DNA of 64,000 bases, from the NCBI RefSeq assembly GCF_029319185.1, contig NZ_CP119754.1, positions 1,860,001 to 1,924,000 of the forward strand, written 5' to 3'. Source of the stretch: Superficieibacter sp. HKU1 (GTDB lineage Bacteria; Pseudomonadota; Gammaproteobacteria; Enterobacterales; Enterobacteriaceae). Positions 44,201 through 52,023 of the stretch are shown one piece after another. The position numbers and the translations under genes were made by a program. Within the stretch, counting starts at the first letter, position 1, and each line of letters begins with the position of its first letter. Under the pieces are notes generated by a model. The model did not search any database and was not told the DNA's origin. It saw nothing but the letters and a program-made list of their open reading frames with translations.

Positions 44201-46901
44201 TACGGTCGATCGCCAGACCGTGCAGGGCAGTGAACTCAGTGCCGACCGCGTAAAAGTGATCGCCGGGAATAATATTGGCGTGGTCGGCAGCAGCATCGCG
44301 GGCACCGGCGACGTGGCGATGAAAGCCGGCAATGATTTAACCATCAGCAGTATGGCGGGTCGTAACGATGAGACTCACCTCAAACAGGAGAAGAAATCCG
44401 GTCTGATGGGCTCTGGCGGCATCGGCTTTACTATCGGCTCACGTAAAGAAACTACCGATCAGGCCAGTCAGGCGCAGAGCGGCGAAAGCTCGCTGGTCGG
44501 CAGTCTGCAGGGCGACACGGTGCTGGTGGCGGGCAACAACTACCGCCAGACCGGCAGTACGGTCTCCTCGCCGAACGGCAACGTGGTGATTGAAGGGAAA
44601 AACGTCACCATCGAAGCGGCACAGGATACCTACGCTTCGCAGTATAAACATTCTGTTGAGCAGAAAGGCTTTACCCTTGCCGTCAACGTGCCGGTAATTC
44701 AGGCCCTGGAAGCGGCGGCCGCCTCGGTTAAACGCGTGGGTGAAAGCAACGACGACCGCATTAATATGCTGGCGGCGGCGAATGCCGGATGGGACAGCGC
44801 GCGGGCGGCCAATGCGATGATGGACAGCGCCCAGGGCGTGATGCAAAACGGCGCGCAGGGCGCGGCGCAGAACGTCAGCGTTTCCCTGACCTACGGGCAA
44901 AGCAAACAGAGCAGCACTCAGGACAGCACCAGCACCAGCGCGCTGGCCAGCAAGGTTAATGCCGGGAAAAACGCCGTCGTAGTGGCGCATGGCGGTGAAC
45001 GTTCGGATATCAATATCATTGGTTCGGACGTCAGCGGCAAACAGGGCACGCTGTTGCAGGCGGATAACGACGTCAATATTCGTGCCGCACAGCAGGAGCG
45101 TCACGAGCGTTCGGATAACAAATCCAGCGGCTGGAATGCGGGTGTGGCGGTGAGCTACGGCCAGGGCGGCGCGTCCTTCGGCATTACCGCCGGGGCCAAT
45201 AAAGGGAAAGGCTACGGTAACGGCGATGAAGTCTCCTGGCGCAACAGCCACGTCGGCGATATGGACAGCCAGACGCAAATCGTCAGCGGCGGTGATACCA
45301 CCCTGCGCGGCGGACAGGTTCTTGGCAAAGGTGTGGATATCGTCGCTGATAACCTGACTATCGAAAGTCTCCAGGACACTATGAAGTACCAGGGCAAGCA
45401 AACCGATATGGGCGGCCAGGTCACGGTGGGCTACGGCTTCGCGGCCTCGGGTAACTTCAGTAAATCGAAAGTCGATGCCGACTACGCGTCGGTCGCGGAA
45501 CAGTCGGGAATTTTCGCCGGGGACGACGGCTATCAGATTGATATTAACGATCTGACCAACCTGAAAGGCGGTCTGATCACGTCTAACGAGAGCGCCGAGC
45601 AGGCGGGTAAAAACCGCTTCAGCACCGGCACGCTGACCTGGAGCGACATTGATAACCATTCTGAGTATGAAGGAACGGGCATCGGGCTGGGCGGCTCAAT
45701 GAGCATGAACACCGATCTGGGGCTGGGTGACAATGCCGCGCCGCAGAGCAGCAGAACGGTGACCGATAAAAACGGCAATACGCAACTGGCGACGGGCAGA
45801 GCTTCGTCGCAAAAAGATCTCTCCTTTGGGATCGGCCACGACAGTGACAGCCAAAGCTCGGTTACCCGCAGCGGCATCAATACGTCCAATATCACTATTA
45901 CCGATGCCGACGCACAGCAGCGCCTGACGGGTAAAACGGTGAACGAGACGCTGGCAGATATCAAAACCGATATCACCACCGAAAATGCGGCGGCAAACGC
46001 GGGGTATATCGAAAATAATTTCGATAAAGATAAGGTCTTTAAAGAGCTGAACCTTCAGGTCAAGGTGACGAAAGACTTTAAGAAGAATGCAAATGAACAG
46101 ATAAGTTCGTATGTTGATAATAAGCAGGCAGCAGCGCGTGCAGCATTGCAAGCTGCGCTTCACGATGGCGACAAAGTGAAACAGGATGAGGCGTTAGCGG
46201 AAATCTACAAACTTCAGTATCAGCGCCGCTTCCTGCAAACGCTGGTTGGCGTAGTTGCAGGCTCGCCGGATACCGCTGTCACGCAGGGAACGCTGGCTAT
46301 CGCCGCGACCAAAATGCGTGAAGAAACGATCAAGAACTCCATGCTGTTCCCGGGCGTGCTTGATGAAAACGGCAATGTCATCAACAACGTAACAGGTCCC
46401 AGCGATGGACTTTATGATGGTATTAAAGCTGGCGGCGTGCGTGTGGGCCTGGATGCGATTTGCGGCGATAACAACTTACGCTGCCTGAGGGACGAAAATA
46501 ATGCGTTAATTTACGATCCTGATGGTCGCGTTCAGTATGTTGGCGATAAAGATCACCCGACGTTTAAGTCGCTTGTGGAAAGTGACGACGGGGCAGATCT
46601 CTTCGGACCGACAGGTGGTTTCCAGGCAGGTAGCGGTACTATGTTTGGTATTGATTATGGGCCGGGAAGCTTCTTTGACGATCTGGTCGAGAGTTATGCG
46701 GGAACGCACGATCTCGTTGGTGGTCAGTTGCCTGGATTCTATGACGAACTGGGTAATACTTCACGCGATCGTGGCACGTTAACTAACATTGCCGCTGAAA
46801 CATGGACAATTGGTGCATTGCCCATTGCTACGCCATTTGCAATGAGCGAACTGGTATCGCCTGAGTTGCTACAATTCATATTTACTTCCACGGGTAATTA
46901 A
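38259..46901 (+). CDS. cdiA: Giant filamentous haemagglutinin-like effector, CdiA-like (TpsA)
   Basis: Surface-exposed exoprotein of 2,880 residues. Order: extended signal peptide (MNKNLYRIVFNKARGMLMVV.., cleavage near VHA-N at 68); TPS secretion domain with NPAGITCDGCGF near 180; FHA-1 region of some 45 imperfect ~20-residue repeats of the LDNxxG type (about 310-1,330); a non-repetitive middle with the conserved LVETDPRFTNEKEW block near 1,600, where receptor-binding and YP domains would lie; FHA-2 haemagglutinin repeats (about 1,810-2,460); and a C-terminal region. The tail lacks a VENN motif and ends with a Gly/Asp-rich block (GTMFGIDYGPGSFFDDLVES, then YDELGN, then ATPFAMSELV). Base composition becomes less G/C-rich in the last ~300 codons. 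CDI function is likely but not proven; an adhesin is the alternative. Confidence 0.85.
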   Translation: MNKNLYRIVFNKARGMLMVVAEIARSGRASSARSSGVGHTHSRLIGKVGALSFSLWLAMGVIQPVHANVVADGSAPANQQPTIINSANGTPQVNIQTPSAAGVSHNKYGQFDVNQQGVILNNSHKNVQTQLGGMVAGNPWLGKGEARVILNEVNSRDPSRLNGYVEVAGKKAQVVIANPAGITCDGCGFINANRGTLTTGQPQMNNGQLTGYSVERGEIRIDGKGLDSSRADYTDIIARSVKVNAGVWANELNVTTGRNQVDAEHQQITKTSDDPATRPQMALDVASLGGMYAGKIRMVGTESGVGVRNAGNIGAQAGSVTLTADGQIENSGNISASGDTQIAATGGIDNRGAIYAGNNASVQSGGELNNRGSVVARNNTRVQAASLTGTKQGVLAAGVQDDGKLAAQGDLDLSTSGQLGAHGQTLAGGTLSARGQGVDLSGSQTQADNITLDAGDGDLNTSDALVSSRQLTARSGKLLNNDGGTINADALSVQASALSNQKGSLVQTGSGDLSLDLPGELNNREGQIAANGNVALRAQSLNNRSGQVVAAQNGSLNTEIRDGLDNNSGSLAASGDVRVNAGALNNDDGLISASAGKSDLTSRGAASNRKGRLESAGALRLNAASLDNTSGEVVASGTTLQLNGGTLTNTSGTLFSQGDLRLDSGALDNTAGLIQAAGNSWLDTHGAALTNRDSGTTGGISSGGTLNLAAGNIDNQQGVLVSGGALDLSAETLDNRQGQLGSEQALTARTDTLLNMDGSLKSGGDMVLDTAASLDNTGGVIGAGKALDLDAATLANQSGVLVSGNGADIQVQTLNNRAGQIAAQQALTLGGETINNDDGGLIQSGDALSLTAGTLSNRDSGDKGGITSLGDMTLTADSVANNDGVLLSAKNITLNSGTLDNTSGELVATDALNLALDGTLTNTSGLMQGGSVTLDTAGHAFTNNDGTLNSLGALTLSSGALNNQNGTLAAKGAFDLSTASLDNRSGGRIIGEQDTTLTSGSLQNGGGQIQSVGDLLLDTAKGAIDNVSGLIRSGADLTVIAASFANQNTQGSNQGVEANSATFTTGTLNNQRGTILANDKLAITNGGLLDNTGGALASSGTLTLNGAGLDLVNTGGVAKAGELLDITAQRVSGDGDLLSLGDMILRSNSALDNSGSIIANDSLQLTTPGSISNSGKLLAGKKLDLHGGSLSNAESGEINAGENHLTVSGTLTNYGLIDGGYTRIDANTLNNVGTGRIYGDAIGINTVTFNNLAAGGKAATLAGRERVDIGTGTLNNYDHALVYSGGDMAIGGQLDDKGNVAGRAGVINNHSSTIESANNMWIAAGQINNINDHFSTELVTVSQEQIREYQHSGSPTRWDATTEGVFVDGNSADRLRNLNTPDDTGANNDNFNQYDYNRTVEETRIKETDPAKIIAGGDMTIVADELFNDKSQVIAGGTLFTDGIKVTRNEAVDGERHTTDVGTVTHYYRIRHKGSDEQGRDRTAYQPPTVIQSISLKPGQIISQGEVQGSNVTIAPLTTQGTDVAIAKSGAVTGKVDASTPAPWQQTVSDGEPVTPPPGQQFAVTPGEETIRIVGPNTQLPDNSLFKINPSANESYLVETDPRFTNEKEWLGSDYMQDALGQDQDNKLKRLGDGYYEQRLIREQVVELTGQRYLEGYTSDEEQFKALMDAGVAFGKQYALKLGVALTPQQMSLLTGDIVWLVNTQVKMPDGSMQSVLMPQVYAKVKPGDISGSGALIAGNNVVMKLDGDLFNRGTIAGRRVLQLDADNITNQAGTIQGASASLNARTDVNNIGGVLQGTDSLLVNAGRDINATTTTRSAESAVGQNRFSRTTIDSVSGIYVQGDDGKLSLKAGRDVNLTGAQVINSGENGQTQIGAARDINLGTVTTSARDSLVWDKDNTLNQGRVDRVGTQIKTRNETALAAGQNINVDGSSITSDNALNLNAGNDVNIRGVLNSTDLDERHKVTGSSGWLSKKTTTTRDTVDRQTVQGSELSADRVKVIAGNNIGVVGSSIAGTGDVAMKAGNDLTISSMAGRNDETHLKQEKKSGLMGSGGIGFTIGSRKETTDQASQAQSGESSLVGSLQGDTVLVAGNNYRQTGSTVSSPNGNVVIEGKNVTIEAAQDTYASQYKHSVEQKGFTLAVNVPVIQALEAAAASVKRVGESNDDRINMLAAANAGWDSARAANAMMDSAQGVMQNGAQGAAQNVSVSLTYGQSKQSSTQDSTSTSALASKVNAGKNAVVVAHGGERSDINIIGSDVSGKQGTLLQADNDVNIRAAQQERHERSDNKSSGWNAGVAVSYGQGGASFGITAGANKGKGYGNGDEVSWRNSHVGDMDSQTQIVSGGDTTLRGGQVLGKGVDIVADNLTIESLQDTMKYQGKQTDMGGQVTVGYGFAASGNFSKSKVDADYASVAEQSGIFAGDDGYQIDINDLTNLKGGLITSNESAEQAGKNRFSTGTLTWSDIDNHSEYEGTGIGLGGSMSMNTDLGLGDNAAPQSSRTVTDKNGNTQLATGRASSQKDLSFGIGHDSDSQSSVTRSGINTSNITITDADAQQRLTGKTVNETLADIKTDITTENAAANAGYIENNFDKDKVFKELNLQVKVTKDFKKNANEQISSYVDNKQAAARAALQAALHDGDKVKQDEALAEIYKLQYQRRFLQTLVGVVAGSPDTAVTQGTLAIAATKMREETIKNSMLFPGVLDENGNVINNVTGPSDGLYDGIKAGGVRVGLDAICGDNNLRCLRDENNALIYDPDGRVQYVGDKDHPTFKSLVESDDGADLFGPTGGFQAGSGTMFGIDYGPGSFFDDLVESYAGTHDLVGGQLPGFYDELGNTSRDRGTLTNIAAETWTIGALPIATPFAMSELVSPELLQFIFTSTGN

Positions 46902-46902
46902 G

Positions 46903-47268
46903 ATGATGTCGTTAAAAAGCGTTTTTCTGCTGGCTGGTATGTTTCTCCTGACCGGTTGCCTGGTGACAAATATGGACTCCAGCAATTATAAGTTTGTTGA
47001 TTATGTGCAGACGTTCCAGAAATCGACCACTATAGGGCATACCGATAGGGCACAGCGTAAAACGGATCTTTATAGCTGTGGTGTTGATAAGAACACTAAC
47101 CTTGATGATGGTTCCTGGAGCGCAGCTAACGCTAAACCAGGAGACACGTTGCAGACAGTTGTCGCCCGACGTAAGAAAATTGAGCGCTGTATGGAAGGTA
47201 AGGGCTACGTTGTTTTCGGTTATGAGGCGTGCGGACCAGTCAAAGCGCCCACCGGTAAATGTAACTAG
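46903..47268 (+). CDS. Small lipoprotein behind the effector; possible partner or immunity protein
   Basis: A 121-residue unrecognised protein. The N-terminus MMSLKSVFLLAGMFLLTGC is a lipoprotein signal with lipobox LTGC (lipidated Cys 19). The mature part contains four further Cys, with a terminal stretch RRKKIERCMEGKGYVVFGYEACGPVKAPTGKC. It starts one base after the effector stop codon and is therefore co-translated. In CDI loci this slot holds the immunity gene, but most immunity proteins are cytosolic; a lipoprotein would act in the envelope, so either the toxin acts there or the gene has another role. A second ATG is the next codon. Confidence 0.75.
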   Translation: MMSLKSVFLLAGMFLLTGCLVTNMDSSNYKFVDYVQTFQKSTTIGHTDRAQRKTDLYSCGVDKNTNLDDGSWSAANAKPGDTLQTVVARRKKIERCMEGKGYVVFGYEACGPVKAPTGKCN

Positions 47269-47324
47269 GCCCGTCTATGAATAGTCTATACTTAGCTTTT
47301 CCAGTTTCATTCAAAGGAGAAATT

Positions 47325-47402
47325 ATGCTGACTATCGAAAAAGACGATCCGCGCGAAGCCCCGGAATCCGGTGATAAAAAACCCACCCCTGAAAAGAAAT
47401 AA
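47325..47402 (+). CDS. Predicted 25-residue small protein
   Basis: Reads MLTIEKDDPREAPESGDKKP plus five residues: highly charged and Pro-rich. The AAAGGAGAAATT ribosome site is stronger than those of its neighbours, the codon use looks ordinary, and a terminator follows eight bases after the stop. These argue for expression. Not recognised. Confidence 0.45.
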   Translation: MLTIEKDDPREAPESGDKKPTPEKK

Positions 47403-47410
47403 TCGAAACA

Positions 47411-47434
47411 GGTCGCTATGGCGGCCTTTTTTTT
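47411..47434 (+). terminator. Terminator after the 25-residue ORF
   Basis: Stem GGTCGC / GCGGCC (one G-T pair) with a 4-base loop, then an eight-T tract. Confidence 0.75.
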
Positions 47435-47545
47435 GCCCTGAATACGCGCAACGTCACAGAATCGACAAGCCGGGTGCCACGGAAAGATGGCGTGTGTCAT
47501 AAATCTGTCACAATTAACGAACGATTAACCTCTGAGGGGCAAGGA

Positions 47546-48787
47546 ATGAAAAAAACACTACTTGCAGCGACCATTATGGGCTCGCTGGTCATGACCTGCG
47601 GCGCGCAGGCACAAACCGCGCCGGACGGGTACAAGCTCCAGCAGGTGCTGATCATGAGCCGTCACAACCTGCGTGCTCCGCTCGCCAATAACGGCAGCGT
47701 ACTGGAACAGTCGACGCCGCAAAAATGGCCGGAATGGGATGTGCCGGGCGGTCAGTTAACGACCAAGGGCGGCGTGCTTGAAGTGTATATGGGCCACTAT
47801 ATGCGCGAATGGCTGGCGCAGCAGGGGATGGTGACCTCCGGCGAATGCCCGACGTCCGATGCGGTGTATGCCTATGCGAACAGCCTGCAACGCACGGTGG
47901 CAACGGCACAATTCTTCATTACCGGCGCGTTCCCCGGCTGTGATGTCCCGGTCCATCACCAGGAAAAAATGGGGACCATGGACCCGACGTTCAACCCGGT
48001 GATCACCGATAATTCGGAAGCCTTCAGCAAAACCGCCACCACCGCGATGGATAAAGAGCGCCAGCAGATGAAGCTGGCGGAAAGCTATCAGTTGCTGGAG
48101 AAGATCGTCGATTATAAAGACTCTCCCTCCTGTAAAGAGAAGCAGACCTGCTCTCTGATGGAACCGAAAGACAGCTTCAGCGCGAAATATCAGGAGGAGC
48201 CGGGCGTCTCCGGGCCGCTGAAAGTCGGCAACTCGCTGGTGGACGCGTTTACGCTGCAATACTACGAAGGTTTCCCGATGGACCAGGTGGCGTGGGGGGG
48301 AATTAAAACCGACGAGCAGTGGCGCGTGCTTTCGCGTCTGAAAAACGGCTACCAGGACAGTCTGTTTACCTCGCCGGAAGTGGCCCGTAACGTCGCCGCG
48401 CCGCTGGTGAAATATATCGATAACGCGCTGGTCAAAGACGCGAATAAAACGCCGAAGATCACACTGCTGGTCGGTCACGATTCCAACATCGGTTCGCTGT
48501 TAACCGCCCTGGATTTCAAACCTTACGAACTTCACGATCAGAACGAACGCACGCCGATTGGCGGGAAACTGGTGTTCCAGCGCTGGCATGACGAGAAGGG
48601 GAACCGTGATTTGATGAAGATTGAGTATGTGTATCAGAGCACGAAACAGATCAGGAATACCGATAAGTTAAGCCTGGAAGCGCCGCCGCAGCGCGTTACC
48701 CTGGCACTGAACGGCTGCCCGGTTGATGCCGAAGGCTTCTGCCCGATGGAGAAATTTAGTGAAGTGATGAACGAGGCGGTGAAATAA
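47546..48787 (+). CDS. agp: Glucose-1-phosphatase
   Basis: Periplasmic histidine acid phosphatase releasing glucose from glucose-1-phosphate; it also attacks phytate. The 413 residues equal E. coli Agp. The signal peptide MKKTLLAATIMGSLVMTCGA ends at QAQ; the catalytic RHNLRAPL is at the start of the mature chain and the HD proton-donor motif is in LLVGHDSNIGSLL. Paired Cys typical of the family are present (GECPTSD, PGCDVP, SCKEKQTCS, NGCPVDAEGFCP). An upstream in-frame start would add 24 non-conserved residues; GGGGCAAGGA supports the ATG at 47,546. Confidence 0.95.
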   Translation: MKKTLLAATIMGSLVMTCGAQAQTAPDGYKLQQVLIMSRHNLRAPLANNGSVLEQSTPQKWPEWDVPGGQLTTKGGVLEVYMGHYMREWLAQQGMVTSGECPTSDAVYAYANSLQRTVATAQFFITGAFPGCDVPVHHQEKMGTMDPTFNPVITDNSEAFSKTATTAMDKERQQMKLAESYQLLEKIVDYKDSPSCKEKQTCSLMEPKDSFSAKYQEEPGVSGPLKVGNSLVDAFTLQYYEGFPMDQVAWGGIKTDEQWRVLSRLKNGYQDSLFTSPEVARNVAAPLVKYIDNALVKDANKTPKITLLVGHDSNIGSLLTALDFKPYELHDQNERTPIGGKLVFQRWHDEKGNRDLMKIEYVYQSTKQIRNTDKLSLEAPPQRVTLALNGCPVDAEGFCPMEKFSEVMNEAVK

Positions 48788-48857
48788 GTTGCCTGCGGTA
48801 AAGTCAATGAGGACAGGTTAACCGCGTTCACAATGAAACTGCTATAAATACCGCCTG

Positions 48858-48895
48858 GCGGGGAGAGGCTTTCGATGCCTCTCCCCGCTTTTTTT
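48858..48895 (+). terminator. Terminator of agp
   Basis: Perfect 12-bp stem GCGGGGAGAGGC / GCCTCTCCCCGC with a 7-base loop and a seven-T tract. It is the last recognisable backbone element before the A/T-rich insertion. Confidence 0.9.
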
Positions 48896-49336
48896 GTGCA
48901 CAACCTTCCGGAAGGAGCTGTTTTTTGCATAAAGGAATTACGCGCCTGGCTGACGTAAAAACAGGAATCGATCAGAGCCTTCGATACTATTTATTGTTAT
49001 TTATATGTTGCCGATATGATATTTAAATTTAAGGAATCAGCTTATATCAAGGGTTAGCTGTAATTGTGCTTTTTTAATTGTGCTATTTATCGTTAAATTT
49101 ACGCCGTGCAGATAAATGATTCTATCAGGGCGGGGCGGTAGCGTAGGAAGTTTCTGGTATACGCGTGCAAGTATTAATAAAGTGTGGGATAATATTCATG
49201 GTGTTTATTGTTCTTTAGAAAAGCAATCTCGGTGTTTATAGTTAGCTGTTTCTGAAAGTATATCAGGTCACAAATAACCAAGGACAATATTTACGAGTAT
49301 CCGTGAGCAATTTTAATGAGAATTTTTAATTTTATT

Positions 49337-50290
49337 GATGATAGCATTGCATGAGTCGTAAATGATATTGACAATCCAGCCTTTGAGAAGATGTTTATTG
49401 AGTAGATGCAGGTATGCCATGAAATTACTGATGGTGGTATTATAGCAATAGATGGAAAGACTATAAGAGGCTCCTACGATAAAGGAAAAAGAAAAGGAGC
49501 AATTCATATGGTGAGTGCATTCTCGACCAAAAATGGCGTTGTACTGGGGCAGGTGAAAACGGATTCCAAAAGTAATGAGATTACAGCTTTTATAGAGCTG
49601 CTTAACTTTCTGGATTTAAAGAAATGTTTGATAACCATTGACGCTATGGGATGTCAGAAAAACATCGCGTCGAAGATCAAAGATAAAAAGGCAGATTATC
49701 TTCTGGCAGTTAAAGGTAATCAGGGTAATTTACATCAGACATTTGAAGGTTATTTTTTGTTAGTCCTTTTTTCGAATTATGAAGGTGATTCATTCAGCAC
49801 AAAATAAATAAGCCATGGAAGAAAAGAAACACGTTTATAAATTGTCAGCGATATAATACCTGCATTTTATGATTTGAGCTTGAATGGAAAGGTCTTAAGA
49901 AATTATGTGTGGCATTATCATTCAGGCAAAAGAAAGAGGAAAAATCAGCGGAAGGTGTAAGCATTCGATATTATATTTTTTCAAAGGATATGGGTGCTAA
50001 AGAGTTGCACATGCCATCAGATCGCACTGGCGGACGAAAACAGCCTTCATTGGGTTCTTGATGTAAAAATGAATGAAGACGCCAGTCGAATAAGAAGTGG
50101 CAACGCAGCAGAAATAGAATCCTGGATAAAGAAGATGGCTCTGAATTTATTAAGAGATTACAAAGGATTGAAGGCTGGGATGAAGAGGAAAAGAAAGAAG
50201 GCTGCGTTAAGCACATGTTACATAGAGGAAGTGCTCGCAGCCTGCGCAGAACTTGGATTTCAGTGTGAGAAAATGAAGGATTCAACATAA
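49337..50290 (+). pseudogene. Degenerate ISAs1 family (H-repeat) transposase
   Basis: Three blocks match the YhhI/H-repeat-associated DDE transposase in order. FIDDSIA-VVNDIDNPAFEKMFIE has internal TGA and TAG stops where the family has Arg and Trp. IIAIDGKTIRGSYDKGKRKGAIHMVSAF..., with the DAMGCQK catalytic Asp, spans 49,406-49,807. The C-terminal LHWVLDVKMNEDASRIRSGNAAE... runs to 50,290. Between blocks two and three, IVSDIIPAFYDL and LEWKGLKKLCVA are readable only across frameshifts. The N-terminal ~80 residues are missing. Not functional. Confidence 0.85.
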
Positions 50291-50495
50291 ATTTAATTCA
50301 TGCTTTGCCCTGTTTAAAGCCCTTTATGACAATGTTAAATGCAATACTTTAAAGTAGCATAGTAAAAAAATAATTGACGCTCTCATATCCGGTGGAGCAA
50401 CAAAACAAGAAGCGGCAATATACATGTAAAGCTGATTAATTTTACACCAATCGAAAAATTTACTACTTTGTCTATTATTTAACCTGGAGGTTGTT

Positions 50496-51420
50496 ATGGG
50501 TTTTAATACAAATTCAATTGATTCCATAATAGATAGATTTGCTGATGAATATCCTGTTGAATTATTACTTGTGTTATTACAGATTGTGGCTTTACCAGAG
50601 CAAGGGGGGCGCGGTTATCATATTGAAATGAATAATCCATATATCGATATGGATGGTTGGGAAGTTGATCACGAAAGCAAGACCATTTATATTGATCAGA
50701 CTGGGCTAATGACTAATTATGATGTATCAGACTATGCTGAGTTATTGAAAGAAGCCATTGAAACGGAATTTTTTAGAAACAAGGATGAGTATTCTTCCCC
50801 GGATACTATGGGGAAGCGGGAAAGTTATACTGGCAGTAGTGGAAGGAGCTGTTGGTGTTATCGGCATCCTTATACCTGAACCTGGCACAACAGCCGCTGG
50901 TATTACTTGTGTTGTGCTGGCCGTTAATAATCTAGTGGATGGATTTACTCAGTTAGCAGGAACAAACCAAGGAAATGGAATAAATTTATTAGGTGAAGCA
51001 TCAGGTTGGTCTGGCGCAAAAATAGTCGGTTTTTTTAATGTCGATCCTGCAACAGGTTATAGTGCCGGAAAAATGATATTTGCCGCTAGTTCACTGGCTG
51101 TAGGATCTGTTGCGTCAATTAAGATTCTTATGATCCCTGGAAGAGCTGCTATAGGAGCGGGAGTTGGTGGACAGCCTGGTGGATATTATCTGGGGAGATT
51201 GAGTGGTCTCTATAAAAGTGCTCGTGCTGGTGATGGGATGACCATCCTTAATATAGAGAACAATTCTGGACAATGGATTCTACGTTTTGTAACTCATGGA
51301 GGGAAATTAGTTGTTAATGGACGTATTGTAGGAGTGGAAAGGGTACTACAACACTCCGGTGATGCAAAAGTAGTTTTAAAAGGGCTGATTAAATTATTGG
51401 CACATGGCTCAAAATTTTGA
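50496..51420 (+). pseudogene. Frameshifted DUF4225-like gene (toxin-associated family)
   Basis: Two overlapping frames make one protein. The first (50,496-about 50,780) starts MGFNTNSIDSIIDRFADEYP behind GGAGGTTGTT; the second continues to 51,420 with GKVILAVVEGAVGVIGILIP, LVDGFTQLAGTNQG, FFNVDPATGYSAGKMIFAAS and a basic tail. Dropping one T from the TTTTTT run near 50,770 would join them. The Gly-rich hydrophobic hairpin followed by a GF-D-xTG block resembles DUF4225 proteins seen at polymorphic toxin loci. That family call is from memory and moderate. Programmed frameshifting is an alternative to decay. Confidence 0.5.
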
Positions 51421-51573
51421 ATTCCATTCATTTTATTATTCTTTCTATTTATTTTAATAAAAATAAACTGAAATCATTATTAAGTTATAGTTTTAAAATA
51501 GCATATACAGTAACTAACTAAGTGTGCTATATTTATTATATTATCCATCAGATATAAGCTTGAGTTATTTGCC

Positions 51574-52023
51574 ATGTATATTCCTATTTTCTCAGAATCA
51601 TCCTCACCTCAGAAAAGAACAGAGGAAATTCAGTCTATTTTTTCATTGCTGAATAAACAGTTGAAACAAAAATATCCGCATGTTACTTTGCCTTTTTCCG
51701 AATGGTATTATGTCTTACTACCAGGCAGAATAGGCATGGATAATTGGATGTCGGTAGTATCTGGAGGATATCATTGCCTTTACCGTCAATCCAAAGTTCC
51801 TTTTGCAATAATCCTCCATCCAGAAGATAACTTCCAGCCAATAATTACAGATGTTTTATCATTTCAAAATGATTTTATTTATTTCATTGCATTTGCAATA
51901 TCCTCACCACAGGAAGACAATCAATTATTAACATGGATTAATATATTAATGGAAAACAAATGTGTAGACAGATTGCCCCCTCATGCTTTACTGACATTTG
52001 AGTCAGGGTACTTATTATTATAA
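51574..52023 (+). CDS. Hypothetical protein, possible orphan immunity protein
   Basis: An intact 149-residue frame (MYIPIFSESSSPQKRTEEIQ...) in A/T-rich DNA. It has no signal peptide or membrane segment; it is aromatic-rich and near neutral, with SEWYYVLLPGR and GGYHCLYRQSK in the centre. Family not recognised. Its place directly after the DUF4225-like gene, same strand, 153 bases apart, is what an immunity gene would show. That is inference from position only. A/T-rich codon use differs sharply from backbone genes. Confidence 0.55.
   Translation: MYIPIFSESSSPQKRTEEIQSIFSLLNKQLKQKYPHVTLPFSEWYYVLLPGRIGMDNWMSVVSGGYHCLYRQSKVPFAIILHPEDNFQPIITDVLSFQNDFIYFIAFAISSPQEDNQLLTWINILMENKCVDRLPPHALLTFESGYLLL

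Noticed and set aside
46000..46020. YIENN in the effector as a possible VENN-type toxin boundary
   Set aside because: It lacks the surrounding pretoxin (DUF638) sequence, so it was not taken as a VENN motif even though composition changes nearby.
36013..47268. Interpretation as a haemolysin (ShlA/ShlB) locus because of the HlyC-like gene
   Set aside because: The effector is far longer than ShlA-type haemolysins and has the CdiA/FHA domain order; ShlA activation does not use HlyC-type acylation.
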